Of a DNA stretch of 64,000 bases, positions 19,786-27,864 are shown piece after piece; the first letter of the stretch is position 1, and every line of letters starts with the position of its first letter. The stretch comes from JAYOEY01 sp038116945 (lineage in GTDB: Bacteria > Pseudomonadota > Alphaproteobacteria > MPNO01 > UBA2964). Under the pieces are notes generated by a model. That model worked only from the letters and a program-made list of their open reading frames with translations, did no database searches and had not been told where the DNA came from. The DNA lies in NCBI GenBank assembly GCA_038116945.1, contig JAYOEY010000004.1:124001-188000 (forward strand), given 5' to 3'. The position numbers and the translations under genes are program-made.

Positions 19786-20598
19786 ATGGATTTCACCGAA
19801 GACCAGCTGCAGCGCTATGCGCGGCATATCGTCCTGCCGGAGGTCGGCGGCGTAGGGCAGGAAAAACTGCTGAACGCGAAAGTGCTGGTGGTCGGCGCGG
19901 GCGGGCTGGGCGCGCCCCTGCTGCTTTACCTGGCCGCCGCCGGTGTCGGCACGCTCGGCGTGGTGGACGACGACACGGTCGATCTCTCAAACCTGCAGCG
20001 CCAGGTGATCCACGGCACCGGCGATATCGGGACCCCAAAGGTCGACAGCGCCGCCGAAACCGTGCGTTCGGTCAATCCGGAAATCGATTTCCGGACGCAT
20101 CGCATGCGGCTCGACGCCGACAATATCCTCGAGACCATCGACGGGTACGATATCGTCGCCGACGGGTCGGACAATTTCGCAACCCGGTTTCTGGTCGCGG
20201 ACGCCTGTCACCTTGGCGGCAGGACACTGGTGTCCGCCGCGATCCTGAGGTTCGAGGGACAGATTTCCACCTTCAAGTCGCATCTCGGGCCGGATTATCC
20301 CTGCTATCGCTGCCTCTACCGCGAAGCGCCGCCCGCCGGGCTGGTGCCGAGCTGTTCCGAAGGCGGCGTGTTCGGCGCCCTGGCCGGCGTCGTGGGGTCG
20401 TTGCAGGCGGTAGAGATCCTCAAGGAAGCGATGGGCGTCGGCGAATCGCTGGCGGGGCGGCTGATGCTTTACGATGCGCTCGGCGCCGATTTCCGCACCA
20501 TCCGCATCCGGCGCGACAGGGAGTGCCCGCTCTGCGGCGACGCCCCGGCGATCGGGGACCTGGCGGCCCACAGGGGGCTTGCCCCCGAACCCGCCTGA
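19786..20598 (+). CDS. moeB: HesA/MoeB/ThiF-family adenylyltransferase (probably MoeB)
   Basis: A 270-aa E1-like enzyme. It has the nucleotide-binding loop VVGAGGLGAPLLLYLAAAGVG, the conserved NLQRQVIH segment, the catalytic cysteine in LVPSCSEGGVFGALAG and two CxxC pairs for structural zinc (CYRCLY and CPLCGD). MoeB activates the C-terminal glycine of MoaD for molybdopterin synthesis; ThiF and sulfur-carrier relatives look alike, so the assignment is by overall likeness. No rhodanese domain is fused. Neighbours are dut and a DsrE-like gene. Confidence 0.85.
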   Translation: MDFTEDQLQRYARHIVLPEVGGVGQEKLLNAKVLVVGAGGLGAPLLLYLAAAGVGTLGVVDDDTVDLSNLQRQVIHGTGDIGTPKVDSAAETVRSVNPEIDFRTHRMRLDADNILETIDGYDIVADGSDNFATRFLVADACHLGGRTLVSAAILRFEGQISTFKSHLGPDYPCYRCLYREAPPAGLVPSCSEGGVFGALAGVVGSLQAVEILKEAMGVGESLAGRLMLYDALGADFRTIRIRRDRECPLCGDAPAIGDLAAHRGLAPEPA

Positions 20599-20617
20599 TC
20601 GGCCGGCGAGACAGGTC

Positions 20618-21061
20618 ATGGCAGATGAAGACCGTTCGCGCCTGTCGCTGATCGTCTTTTCGGGCGATTACGACAGGGTGCATTACGCCATGGCAATGGC
20701 CGCCGCCGCCGTGGCGATCGCGCGGCCGGTGACCCTGCTGTTCACCATGGGCGCGATCCGGGCGCTGGCCGCGCCGGCCGACGACGGAACACCGGGATGG
20801 ACGAATCTCAAGCCGGCCGAAAACGGACAGAAAGCCGCCGACCGGGATGCCGCGCATGAAAGGTCGGGCGTCGCCACGCTGGAGGAGCTGATCTCGGCCT
20901 GCGCCGAGCTCGGCGCGGCTTTTGAGGTCTGCGAGATGGCGATGACGTCGGAAGGAATCGCGCACGACGATCTGCGGGACGATCTGAAAATTACCTCCGG
21001 CGGCCTTGTCGGCTTTCTTTCGGAAGCCGAGCGCGAGGGCGGGCGGATCGTCTTCGTCTGA
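20618..21061 (+). CDS. DsrE-family (DsrE/F/H-like) sulfur-relay-type protein
   Basis: A 147-aa protein starting at ATG 20618, 19 bp after the MoeB-like gene. The N-terminal half RLSLIVFSGDYDRVHYAMAMAAAA resembles the DsrE/peroxiredoxin-like family in which a nucleotide-like fold forms oligomers. Cysteines at SACAELGAAFEVCEMAM (about 108 and 117) fit the CxxxxxxxxC seen in this family, where one carries persulfide. A longer upstream frame to 20474 overlaps moeB and has no likeness. Sulfur transfer is inferred from family and from the MoeB neighbour. Confidence 0.75.
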   Translation: MADEDRSRLSLIVFSGDYDRVHYAMAMAAAAVAIARPVTLLFTMGAIRALAAPADDGTPGWTNLKPAENGQKAADRDAAHERSGVATLEELISACAELGAAFEVCEMAMTSEGIAHDDLRDDLKITSGGLVGFLSEAEREGGRIVFV

Positions 21062-21078
21062 TCCCGCCGGCCGGCCGT

Positions 21079-22044
21079 TCACACGCGGTCGGGCAGCGTC
21101 TTGCCGGCAGCAAACGCCAGGATATTGTCGATCACCTTTGCGCCCATGGCGATGCGGCCTTCCTCCGTCGCCGAACCGAGATGCGGGGCGAGCACGACAT
21201 TTTCGAGCGTCGGCAGGACCGGGTGGATGGCGGGCTCGTCCTCGTAAACGTCGAGCCCGGCCCCGGCAAGCCGCCCGTCGGACAGCATTTGAGCGAGCGC
21301 CGCCTCGTCGACGATGCCGCCGCGCGCCGTGTTGATCAGAATGCAGTGGGCTGCGAGCCGGTCGAGCCGGGCGGCGTCGAACAGGCGGAAGGTTTCCGGG
21401 GTCTGCGGACAGTTGATCGAGACGAAATCCATCCCCGGAAGCATATCGTCGAGCGAACCATGCCATGTAGCGGCGAGGGAGGCTTCCGCGTCCGCGGGAA
21501 TGCGTGTGCGGTTGTGGTAGTGGATGTCCATCCCGAACCCGCGGGCGCGTCTTGCCACCGCCTGCCCGATCCTGCCCATCCCGACGATGCCGAGCCTTTT
21601 CCCCGTGACGCGGCGCCCGACCATGAAGGTCGGCGTCCAGCCGGTCCAGCCGCCGGTACGCGCGAGGCGGTCCCCTTCGGCCAGCCGGCGCGGCACGGCG
21701 AGCAGCAGCGCCATCGCGAGGTCGGCGGTATCGTCGGTCAGCACGTCGGGCGTGTTGGTCACCGCGATGTTTCGCGCCGCCGCCGCCTGAAGATCGATGT
21801 GGTTTACCCCGACGCCGAAATTGGCTATCAGGCGCACCCTGTCGGGCAATTCTGCGATCAGATTCGCGTCGATTCGGTCGGTTACGGTCGGCGACAGCAC
21901 GTCGGCGCCGTCGCAGGCGCCGGCGATTTCGCGCGGGGAAAGGACAGCGTCGGCGGCGTTGAGCCGGACATCGAACAGGCTCCGCATCCGAGCCTCCACC
22001 GGGTCCGGCAGACGGCGTGTTACCGTGACGACGGGTTTTCTCAT
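21079..22044 (-). CDS. D-2-hydroxyacid dehydrogenase (glyoxylate/hydroxypyruvate reductase-like)
   Basis: A 321-aa NAD(P)-dependent enzyme. The dinucleotide-binding loop is GIVGMGRIGQAVARR (about 150-164). The catalytic triad is the arginine in NTARGGIVDEAAL, the glutamate in DVYEDEP and the histidine in LAPHLGSATEE. It reduces glyoxylate or hydroxypyruvate, or oxidises the matching hydroxy acid. The substrate is not decided by sequence. It converges on the DsrE-like gene with only 17 bp between, and is divergent from the SH3-domain gene. Confidence 0.88.
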   Translation of the reverse strand: MRKPVVTVTRRLPDPVEARMRSLFDVRLNAADAVLSPREIAGACDGADVLSPTVTDRIDANLIAELPDRVRLIANFGVGVNHIDLQAAAARNIAVTNTPDVLTDDTADLAMALLLAVPRRLAEGDRLARTGGWTGWTPTFMVGRRVTGKRLGIVGMGRIGQAVARRARGFGMDIHYHNRTRIPADAEASLAATWHGSLDDMLPGMDFVSINCPQTPETFRLFDAARLDRLAAHCILINTARGGIVDEAALAQMLSDGRLAGAGLDVYEDEPAIHPVLPTLENVVLAPHLGSATEEGRIAMGAKVIDNILAFAAGKTLPDRV

Positions 22045-22128
22045 GAATATCTTTCCTGCTTTTGGCCGAATCCGGGCGGTACGGGCTGGAGCGGTCCGAC
22101 TGCGCTGCTATACTGTCCCGATAGCGCC

Positions 22129-22674
22129 ATGATTCGAAAGACGGTTTTTTACCTCATTCTGTGTACGGCGTTGCTCAGCGGCGGCGCGCATGCTCAGTCC
22201 AAGAGCGTGACGGTACCGCTTGGCGCCGCCGCTCGACCGGCACCGGGCAAGGGCACGGTGACCGGACTGCCGCTGCCGCGTTTCGTGTCGCTGCGTTCCG
22301 ACAGGGTCAACATGCGGACCGGGCCGGGATCGCGTTATCCGGTCGAATGGGTGCTGATCTATCGTCACATGCCGGTCGAGATCATCGCCGAGTTCGAGAC
22401 CTGGCGGAAGGTACGCGACTGGCTGGGAACGGTCGGCTGGGTGCACCAGTCGATGATTTCCGGGCAGCGCTGGGCGATCGTGCGCGAAGGACGGCAGCCG
22501 CTTCGCCGGGCCGCCGAAAGCGATGCCCGCATCGTCGCCCGCATCGAGCGCAAGGTGATCGGGCGTGTCCGGCAATGCCGGGACGGTTGGTGCGAGATCG
22601 ATTTTTCAGGGTTCGAAGGCTGGATGCGCGCCAGCCGGATCTGGGGCGTCTATCCGGGCGAGAAGGTCGACTGA
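22129..22674 (+). CDS. Secreted SH3-domain protein
   Basis: A 181-aa protein with a signal peptide (MIRKTVFYLILCTALLSGGAHA, cleavage about residue 22). Two bacterial SH3-like repeats are seen: RSDRVNMRTGPGSRYPVEWVLIYRHMPVEI, and a second around RRAAESDARIVARIERKVIGRV with WCEIDFSGFEGWMRASRIWGVYPGE at the end. Such domains usually bind peptidoglycan or other polymers in the periplasm. ATG 22129 is used; a long upstream frame (from 21181) is a shadow of the opposite-strand dehydrogenase. It converges with the DUF3501 gene. Confidence 0.82.
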   Translation: MIRKTVFYLILCTALLSGGAHAQSKSVTVPLGAAARPAPGKGTVTGLPLPRFVSLRSDRVNMRTGPGSRYPVEWVLIYRHMPVEIIAEFETWRKVRDWLGTVGWVHQSMISGQRWAIVREGRQPLRRAAESDARIVARIERKVIGRVRQCRDGWCEIDFSGFEGWMRASRIWGVYPGEKVD

Positions 22675-22700
22675 CGAGGCGCCGCGCCGACGGAAGATCG

Positions 22701-23285
22701 TCAATCGAAATCTTCGGCCAGCGCAGCCCTCACCGGCTCGCTCAATCCGGCAGCGTGGCGGTAATTTTCGTGCCCGATGGAAACGGTGACATCCGCGCCT
22801 TCTGTCCGGAAGGCCTCGACCTGCGCGTCGGTGAAGGGAAAATGCACGAACTGCACGGATGACGCCTTGCCGCCGGCGGTGGTGCGGTCGACATCCTGCT
22901 CGGCGCGGGCGGCAATTTTCTCGCCGGCGACGGTCATCGCGATCGTCTCCTCGAATCCGCCGAGACCGGCCAGAACCCTCTCGCGGCGCACGGGATCGCC
23001 GATCTCGATCATAACGGTCGCGACCAGCTCCCGCCCCTGCGGGATCAGCGGATTGTAGGCCGCAAGCTCGTCGGGGATCTGCTCTTCGCCACCCTTTTCG
23101 ATATAGAGCATTTCCTGCACCTGATAGTGCATGGTCTCGTAATTCTCGAAATAGAAGGTACAGTGCGGTCCGACCTCGACGCGGCGGTTCTTCTTGCGTT
23201 CCGACAGGCCGCGCGCGCGTTCGCGGCGGACCGTCGCATACTCGTCGAGCGGCATCAGGTCGTCGCGGGTGATTGCCTTTTTCAT
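22701..23285 (-). CDS. DUF3501-family protein
   Basis: A 194-aa soluble protein starting at ATG 23285 (MKKAITRDDLMPLDEYATVRRE). It has charged stretches, the motif GPHCTFYFENYETMHYQVQEMLYIEKGG and QFVHFPFTDAQVEAFR near the C-terminus. This family is known mainly as a neighbour of rubrerythrin and heterodisulfide-reductase-like Fe-S proteins, as seen here; its biochemical role is unknown. It follows the Fe-S protein by 23 bp and ends the irr-linked cluster. Confidence 0.75.
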   Translation of the reverse strand: MKKAITRDDLMPLDEYATVRRERARGLSERKKNRRVEVGPHCTFYFENYETMHYQVQEMLYIEKGGEEQIPDELAAYNPLIPQGRELVATVMIEIGDPVRRERVLAGLGGFEETIAMTVAGEKIAARAEQDVDRTTAGGKASSVQFVHFPFTDAQVEAFRTEGADVTVSIGHENYRHAAGLSEPVRAALAEDFD

Positions 23286-23308
23286 CTGAACCGGGCTCCT
23301 TGCGCGTT

Positions 23309-24655
23309 TCACAGACCGTAGGACTTGGCGATGATCTCGATCGGATGGGGCGCGACCGCGGGCGCAGTTCCTTCGCCGGTTTCGGAGACGATGCGGTCCA
23401 TGCCCTGCAGGATGTGCAGCGCGGCCAGCGGACATTCTGAGACCACCGCGCCGTTCCCGGCCTCGACTGCCTGGCGCGCGACCGGTTTTCCGACTTTCAT
23501 CGCCGTTTCGAAATTCTCCCTGAACATGCCCCAGGAGCCGCCATGGCCCGAGCAGCGTTCGATCACCCCGACCTTCGTATCGGGCAGCAGGCGCAACATG
23601 TCGGCGCCCTTCATGCCGATATTCTGGGCGCGCGCATGGCAGGCGATGTGGACGGTGACGCCGCCCGCTATCGGGGTGAGCCCGTCCGCCAGCCCCTCGT
23701 TGCGGGCGATATCGACGACGTATTCGGTGATGTCCCTGGTTGCCTCCGACAGCCGCCTTACGTCCTCGTCGTCGGGCAGGATCAGGGGCCATTCGAATTT
23801 GAGCATCAGCGCGCAGGACGGCACCAGGGCAACGATGTCGTAACCCTTTTCGATCCACGGCTTCATCGCTGCGGCAACCGTTCGCGCGGCATCGGCGACG
23901 GCGGCGATGTCGCCATGTTCCAGCTTGGGCATGCCGCAGCAGCCGGGATAGACTACTTCGGTTTCGACGCCGTTTTTTGCCAGCACGGCCTGCGCCGCCT
24001 CGCCGATCGAGGGGCTGTTGTAATTGGCGAAACAGGTGGCGTAGAGCACCGCCTTGCGGCCGGCGGCCGGGGCGGACTCGTCTCGCGCCGGCGGCGTCGC
24101 CCTGGCGCGCGCTTCGAACGTCTTGCCGTGGAACTGGGGCAGCGCGGCGCCTTTATCGATCCCGGTACAGCACTGCATGAAGGGACGCGTCAGCGCATTG
24201 CCGGTTTTCGTCGCCCAGTTTGCAAGCCCGGCGACCGGCGCCGCCATTTTGCCGTTCCGGTCGGTTTCGGTGACCTGTTTTTGGACAAAGGAAGTCTTGC
24301 CCTTGCGATGTTCGACCGCGCGATAGCGCAGCATCAGGTGCGGAAAATCGAGGTTGAATTCATGCGGCGGCACATAGGGGCACTTGGTCATGAAGCACAT
24401 GTCGCACAGCGTGCAGGCATCGACGACCGGTTTGAAACCGGCGCTGTCGACCGAATCGAGCTCGCCGGTCTTCGATTCGTCGATCAGATCGAACAGGCGG
24501 GGGAAGGAATCGCACAGGTTGAAGCAGCGCCGGCATCCGTGGCAGATGTCGAACACGCGCCGCAGCTCTTCGTCGAGCTTCGCCTCGTCGTAGAAATCGG
24601 CCTCCTGCCAGGGGATCGGGTGACGGGTGGGGGCTTCGAGACTTCCTTCGCTCAT
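23309..24655 (-). CDS. GlpC/HdrD-like Fe-S oxidoreductase subunit
   Basis: A 448-aa soluble protein starting at ATG 24655. Two ferredoxin-type 4Fe-4S cysteine groups are near the N-terminus: CHGCRRCFNLCDSFP (about 38-52) and CTLCDMCFMTKCPYVPP (about 86-102). The C-terminal half carries CCG-like cysteine modules, one with YPGCCGMPKLEHGD and a second where the usual CCG is replaced by ERCSGHGGSWGMF. Family members move electrons between quinones or disulfides and partner proteins. It lies between rubrerythrin and DUF3501. Its redox partner is unknown; a role in peroxide reduction with rubrerythrin is inferred from context. Confidence 0.82.
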   Translation of the reverse strand: MSEGSLEAPTRHPIPWQEADFYDEAKLDEELRRVFDICHGCRRCFNLCDSFPRLFDLIDESKTGELDSVDSAGFKPVVDACTLCDMCFMTKCPYVPPHEFNLDFPHLMLRYRAVEHRKGKTSFVQKQVTETDRNGKMAAPVAGLANWATKTGNALTRPFMQCCTGIDKGAALPQFHGKTFEARARATPPARDESAPAAGRKAVLYATCFANYNSPSIGEAAQAVLAKNGVETEVVYPGCCGMPKLEHGDIAAVADAARTVAAAMKPWIEKGYDIVALVPSCALMLKFEWPLILPDDEDVRRLSEATRDITEYVVDIARNEGLADGLTPIAGGVTVHIACHARAQNIGMKGADMLRLLPDTKVGVIERCSGHGGSWGMFRENFETAMKVGKPVARQAVEAGNGAVVSECPLAALHILQGMDRIVSETGEGTAPAVAPHPIEIIAKSYGL

Positions 24656-24733
24656 GCGCTTGTCCTCAAGACATGTCTGACCGTCTGGTTGCCGGCAGCG
24701 CCGACCCCGCAATCAGTTCGAATTGAAAGAAGG

Positions 24734-24761
24734 GTCCCGCCGGGCCCATGCCCGGCGGGAC
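24734..24761 (-). terminator. Hairpin terminator after rubrerythrin
   Basis: A 12-bp perfect GC stem (GTCCCGCCGGGC with its complement, four-base loop) lies 13 bp downstream of the rubrerythrin stop. The minus-strand sequence after it (CCTTCTTTC) is only moderately T-rich, so termination may be partial, which would allow some read-through into the Fe-S gene. Confidence 0.65.
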
Positions 24762-24774
24762 GATCGGTATCGGC

Positions 24775-25194
24775 TCAGTCGAGCTCGTCGAGCGCACGCT
24801 GGAAACGGCCGGCATGCGATTTTTCGGCCTTGGCAAGGGTTTCGAACCAGGTTGCGATTTCGTCGAAACCTTCGTCGCGCGCTTCGCGCGCCATGCCGGG
24901 ATACATGTCGGTGTATTCGTGGGTTTCGCCCGCAACCGCCGCCTTCAGATTGTTGGCGGTGGTGCCGATCGGCTCTCCGGTTGCCGGATCGCCGGTTTCC
25001 TCAAGATATTCGAGGTGGCCGTGCGCATGGCCGGTTTCGCCCTCTGCGGTCGAGCGGAACACGGCGGCGACATCGTTGTAGCCTTCCACGTCGGCCTTCT
25101 GCGCGAAATAGAGGTAGCGGCGGTTGGCCTGCGATTCGCCGGCGAACGCGGCCTTGAGATTGTCTTCTGTCTTGGTTCCTTTAAGTGCGGGCAT
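24775..25194 (-). CDS. Rubrerythrin-type diiron protein lacking the rubredoxin domain
   Basis: A 139-aa four-helix ferritin-like protein. The diiron ligands are in FAGESQANRRYLYFAQ (E near 19), EGETGHAHGHLEYL (E/H near 51-54), AGETHEYTDMYPGMAREA (E near 88-91) and AKAEKSHAGRFQRAL (E/H near 126-129). Classical rubrerythrins add a C-terminal rubredoxin domain with two CxxC pairs; none is present here and the protein has no cysteine at all. It should reduce peroxide if supplied with electrons from another protein. Own promoter candidate just upstream; irr lies before it. Confidence 0.85.
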   Translation of the reverse strand: MPALKGTKTEDNLKAAFAGESQANRRYLYFAQKADVEGYNDVAAVFRSTAEGETGHAHGHLEYLEETGDPATGEPIGTTANNLKAAVAGETHEYTDMYPGMAREARDEGFDEIATWFETLAKAEKSHAGRFQRALDELD

Positions 25195-25240
25195 TGTTCT
25201 CTCCTCTTCCCATACTGGTTGATGCGTCTTTAAGTTTGTT

Positions 25241-25293
25241 AGTGATATATCATGAAAAACAAATCACTCAAAAAGTTTTTTTAATAATTCTAA
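25241..25293 (-). promoter_or_regulatory. Candidate rubrerythrin promoter with inverted repeat and TTAGAA half-site
   Basis: The 100-bp irr-rubrerythrin gap is AT-rich. On the minus strand TTGAGT and TATATC sit 16 bp apart and could be -35 and -10 elements. An inverted repeat AGTGAT...ATCACT (25241-25246 and 25263-25268, 16-base spacer) brackets this spacing. Right after the irr stop is TTAGAA (25293-25288), one half of the iron control element that Irr proteins bind; the second half is not evident. Regulation by Irr is an inference. Confidence 0.4.
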
Positions 25294-25294
25294 T

Positions 25295-25726
25295 CTATTT
25301 TACGGCCCGGTCGGAACCACCCGAAACGCGCACGACGACGTCGACGCGGCTCAGTTCGGTGCCTTCGGGAAGGGCCGGCAGCCGGGCTATGGTCACGGCA
25401 TCCTCGGGAATGTCATGAATGGCGCCGGTATCTTCGTAAAAGAAATGGTGGTGCGCCGAGATGTTGGTATCGAAATAGGCGCAGCCCGGTCCGACGATCA
25501 CTTCGCGAAGAAGGCCGGCGCCGGTGAACTGGTGCAGCGTGTTGTACACGGTCGCCAGGGAGACGCGGACATTGGCGTTTCGGGCCTCTTCGTGAAGGGC
25601 CTCCGCCGTGATGTGGCGCGGCTCCTGCTCGAACAGAAGCCGGGCGAGCGCCAGACGTTGCCGTGTCGGCCGGAGTCCGGCGTCCTGCAGCATCGAAATG
25701 ACGCGTGAAAAAGGTCGTTCCGTCAT
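25295..25726 (-). CDS. irr: Irr-type Fur-family iron/heme-responsive regulator
   Basis: A 143-aa Fur-superfamily protein from ATG 25726 (MTERPFSRVISML); a TTG at 25768 would add 14 residues. The winged-helix DNA reader is LRPTRQRLALARLLFEQEPRHITAEALHEEA with SLATVYNTLHQFTGAGLL. The Irr hallmark HHH lies in ISAHHHFFYEDTGAIHDI. The Cys-Pro heme motif of the Bradyrhizobium protein is absent, as in many other Irr proteins. It represses or activates iron genes when heme is scarce. Usually irr precedes fabA; here it follows fabI in the same direction. Confidence 0.87.
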   Translation of the reverse strand: MTERPFSRVISMLQDAGLRPTRQRLALARLLFEQEPRHITAEALHEEARNANVRVSLATVYNTLHQFTGAGLLREVIVGPGCAYFDTNISAHHHFFYEDTGAIHDIPEDAVTIARLPALPEGTELSRVDVVVRVSGGSDRAVK

Positions 25727-25809
25727 TCCGTTAATATAGGAGGAAAGCGAAAGATTGGAATGGCTCAAAACTGGAAAACGCGAAAAATTTCGCCTCGGCC
25801 GGCTCTTTT

Positions 25810-26628
25810 TCAGCTTTGCCCGTCCGGTTTTTCCCTGTGCCGAAGCAGATCCGGCACGCCGACGACGTTATAGCCCGAATCCACGTGCATCACCTCGCCG
25901 GTGACCCCTGCCGACAGGTCGCTCAGCAGATAGAGACCCGCCCCGCCGACATCGTCGAGCATTGTGTTGCGCCGCAACGGCGAATATTCCGCGTTCCAGC
26001 GATACACCTCTCGCGCGCCGCCGACGGCGCTGCCGGCAAGGGTGCGCATGGGCCCGGCCGAGATCGCGTTGACCCGCACGCCGGACGCGCCGAGGTCGAC
26101 CGCCAGGTAGCGGACGGACGCTTCGAGCGCGGCCTTGGCGACCCCCATGACGTTGTAGTTCGGCATCACGCGCTCCGCCCCGGAATAGGTCAGCGTCACC
26201 ATCGAGCCGCCATCCGGCATCAGGGCCGCGGCGCGGCGTGCCAGCGCGGTGAAGGAATAGCAGGAGATATCGAGCGACCGCGCGAAATTGTCGCGCGAGG
26301 TATCGACATAGCGACCGGAAAGCTCGTCCTTGTCGGAATAGGCGACGGAATGGACGAGAAAATCCATCCGGCCCCACCGTTTCGAGATTTCGTCGAACAC
26401 GGTATCGATGCTGGCATCGTCGGCGACATCGCACTCCATGACGATGGACGAGCCGACCTGTTCGGCGAGCGGCCTGACGCGCCGTGCGAAGCCCTCTCCC
26501 TGATAGGTGAAGGCAAGCTCGGCGCCGTGCGCAGACAGCGCGCTGGCGATCCCCCAGGCGATCGAATGATCGTTGGCGACACCGAGGACCAGACCGCGTC
26601 GGCCTGTCATGAGCGAACTGTCAGACAT
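25810..26628 (-). CDS. fabI: Enoyl-ACP reductase FabI (NADH-dependent)
   Basis: A 272-aa short-chain dehydrogenase-type reductase. The cofactor loop is GLVLGVANDHSIAWGIASAL with the FabI-specific NDHSIA pattern. The active-site pair Y-x6-K is in MPNYNVMGVAKAALEA, and the first tyrosine lies upstream near LTYSGAERV. It reduces the trans-2-enoyl-ACP double bond, the last step of the elongation cycle, and is the triclosan target in many bacteria. It lies five bases after fabB and belongs to the fabA-fabB-fabI operon. Confidence 0.95.
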   Translation of the reverse strand: MSDSSLMTGRRGLVLGVANDHSIAWGIASALSAHGAELAFTYQGEGFARRVRPLAEQVGSSIVMECDVADDASIDTVFDEISKRWGRMDFLVHSVAYSDKDELSGRYVDTSRDNFARSLDISCYSFTALARRAAALMPDGGSMVTLTYSGAERVMPNYNVMGVAKAALEASVRYLAVDLGASGVRVNAISAGPMRTLAGSAVGGAREVYRWNAEYSPLRRNTMLDDVGGAGLYLLSDLSAGVTGEVMHVDSGYNVVGVPDLLRHREKPDGQS

Positions 26629-26633
26629 GCCGG

Positions 26634-27857
26634 TCAGTCCGCGTCGAGCGCCCTGAAGACGAGGCTGGCGTTGGTGCCGCCGAATCCGAAGCTGTTCGAC
26701 AGCGCAGTCCGGATTCGCACGTTGTCGCGCCGTTCGGTGACGACCGGCATGCCCGCGGCCTCCGGCGTCAGCTCCTCGATGTTCGCCGATGCGGAAATAA
26801 AGCCGTTCTCCATCATCAGCAGCGTGTAGATCGCTTCATGAACGCCGGCTGCGCCCAGAGAATGACCGGTCAGCGACTTGGTGGAGGTGAAAGCGGGAAC
26901 CGAGCCGTCGCCAAACACTTCTTTCAGCGCGGCGAGTTCCTTGACGTCGCCGACCGGCGTCGAGGTTCCATGGGTATTGATGTAATCGATGCCGCCATCG
27001 ACGCCGTTGAGGGCCATTTTCATGCAGCGCACCGCGCCCTCGCCCGACGGCTGCACCATGTCGTACCCGTCCGATGTCGCGCCGTACCCGACGAGCTCCG
27101 CATAGATCTTCGCGCCGCGCGCGCGCGCATGGTCGAGCTCTTCCAGCACGACGACGCCGCCGCCGCCGGCAATCACGAATCCGTCGCGGTTGGCGTCGAA
27201 CGGCCGGGACGCTTTTTGCGGCGTGTCGTTATAGCCGGACGAGAGCGCCGGCATCGCATCGAACAGGACGGTCATCGTCCAGTCGAGCTCTTCGCCGCCG
27301 CCGGCGAACATGACGTCCTGCTTGCCGAGCTGGATCAGTTCGGCGGAATTGCCGATGCAGTGCGCGCTGGTGGCGCAGGCTGAGCTGATCGAATAGTTCA
27401 CGCCCTTGATGCGCGAAGACGTCGCAATGGTCGCCGAGTTGGTGGACGACATGGTGCGCGGCACCATGAACGGGCCCACCTTGCGCGCGCCGCGGTCGCG
27501 AGACGTATCGAGCGCCAGCAGCAGGTTCTTCGTAGACGGACCGCCCGAACCCATGATCAGGCCGGTGCGTTCGTTCGAAACCTCGTTTTCTTCCAGCCCG
27601 GAATCTGCGATCGCCTGCAGCATGGCCAGGTAGTTGTAGGCCGCGCCGTCGCCCATGAAACGGCGCTGCTTGCGGTCCACCGCCTCGTCGAGTTCGATTT
27701 TCGGCTCGCCGTGAACGTGACTGCGGAAACCCCGTTCAGCATATTCCTCGCAGAAAACGATGCCGGACCGGCCCTCGCGCAGGGATTCGGTGACCTCGTT
27801 CTTGTCGTTGCCGATGCTGCTGACGATCCCCAGCCCGGTAACCACGACTCGTCTCAT
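26634..27857 (-). CDS. fabB: 3-oxoacyl-ACP synthase I (FabB)
   Basis: A 407-aa thiolase-fold condensing enzyme. The catalytic cysteine is in SISSACATSAHCIG (about residue 163), and the two histidines are in DYINTHGTSTPVGD (about 300) and SLTGHSLGAAG (about 335). Pairing with FabA shows it to be FabB, the enzyme that elongates the cis-3-decenoyl branch of unsaturated fatty acid synthesis. It starts 7 bp after the fabA stop. Confidence 0.95.
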   Translation of the reverse strand: MRRVVVTGLGIVSSIGNDKNEVTESLREGRSGIVFCEEYAERGFRSHVHGEPKIELDEAVDRKQRRFMGDGAAYNYLAMLQAIADSGLEENEVSNERTGLIMGSGGPSTKNLLLALDTSRDRGARKVGPFMVPRTMSSTNSATIATSSRIKGVNYSISSACATSAHCIGNSAELIQLGKQDVMFAGGGEELDWTMTVLFDAMPALSSGYNDTPQKASRPFDANRDGFVIAGGGGVVVLEELDHARARGAKIYAELVGYGATSDGYDMVQPSGEGAVRCMKMALNGVDGGIDYINTHGTSTPVGDVKELAALKEVFGDGSVPAFTSTKSLTGHSLGAAGVHEAIYTLLMMENGFISASANIEELTPEAAGMPVVTERRDNVRIRTALSNSFGFGGTNASLVFRALDAD

Positions 27858-27864
27858 TATGACC

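Noticed and set aside
25295..25768. Longer irr start at TTG 25768
   Set aside because: Adds a non-conserved tail; the ATG at 25726 matches the usual Irr start better. Left as an alternative.
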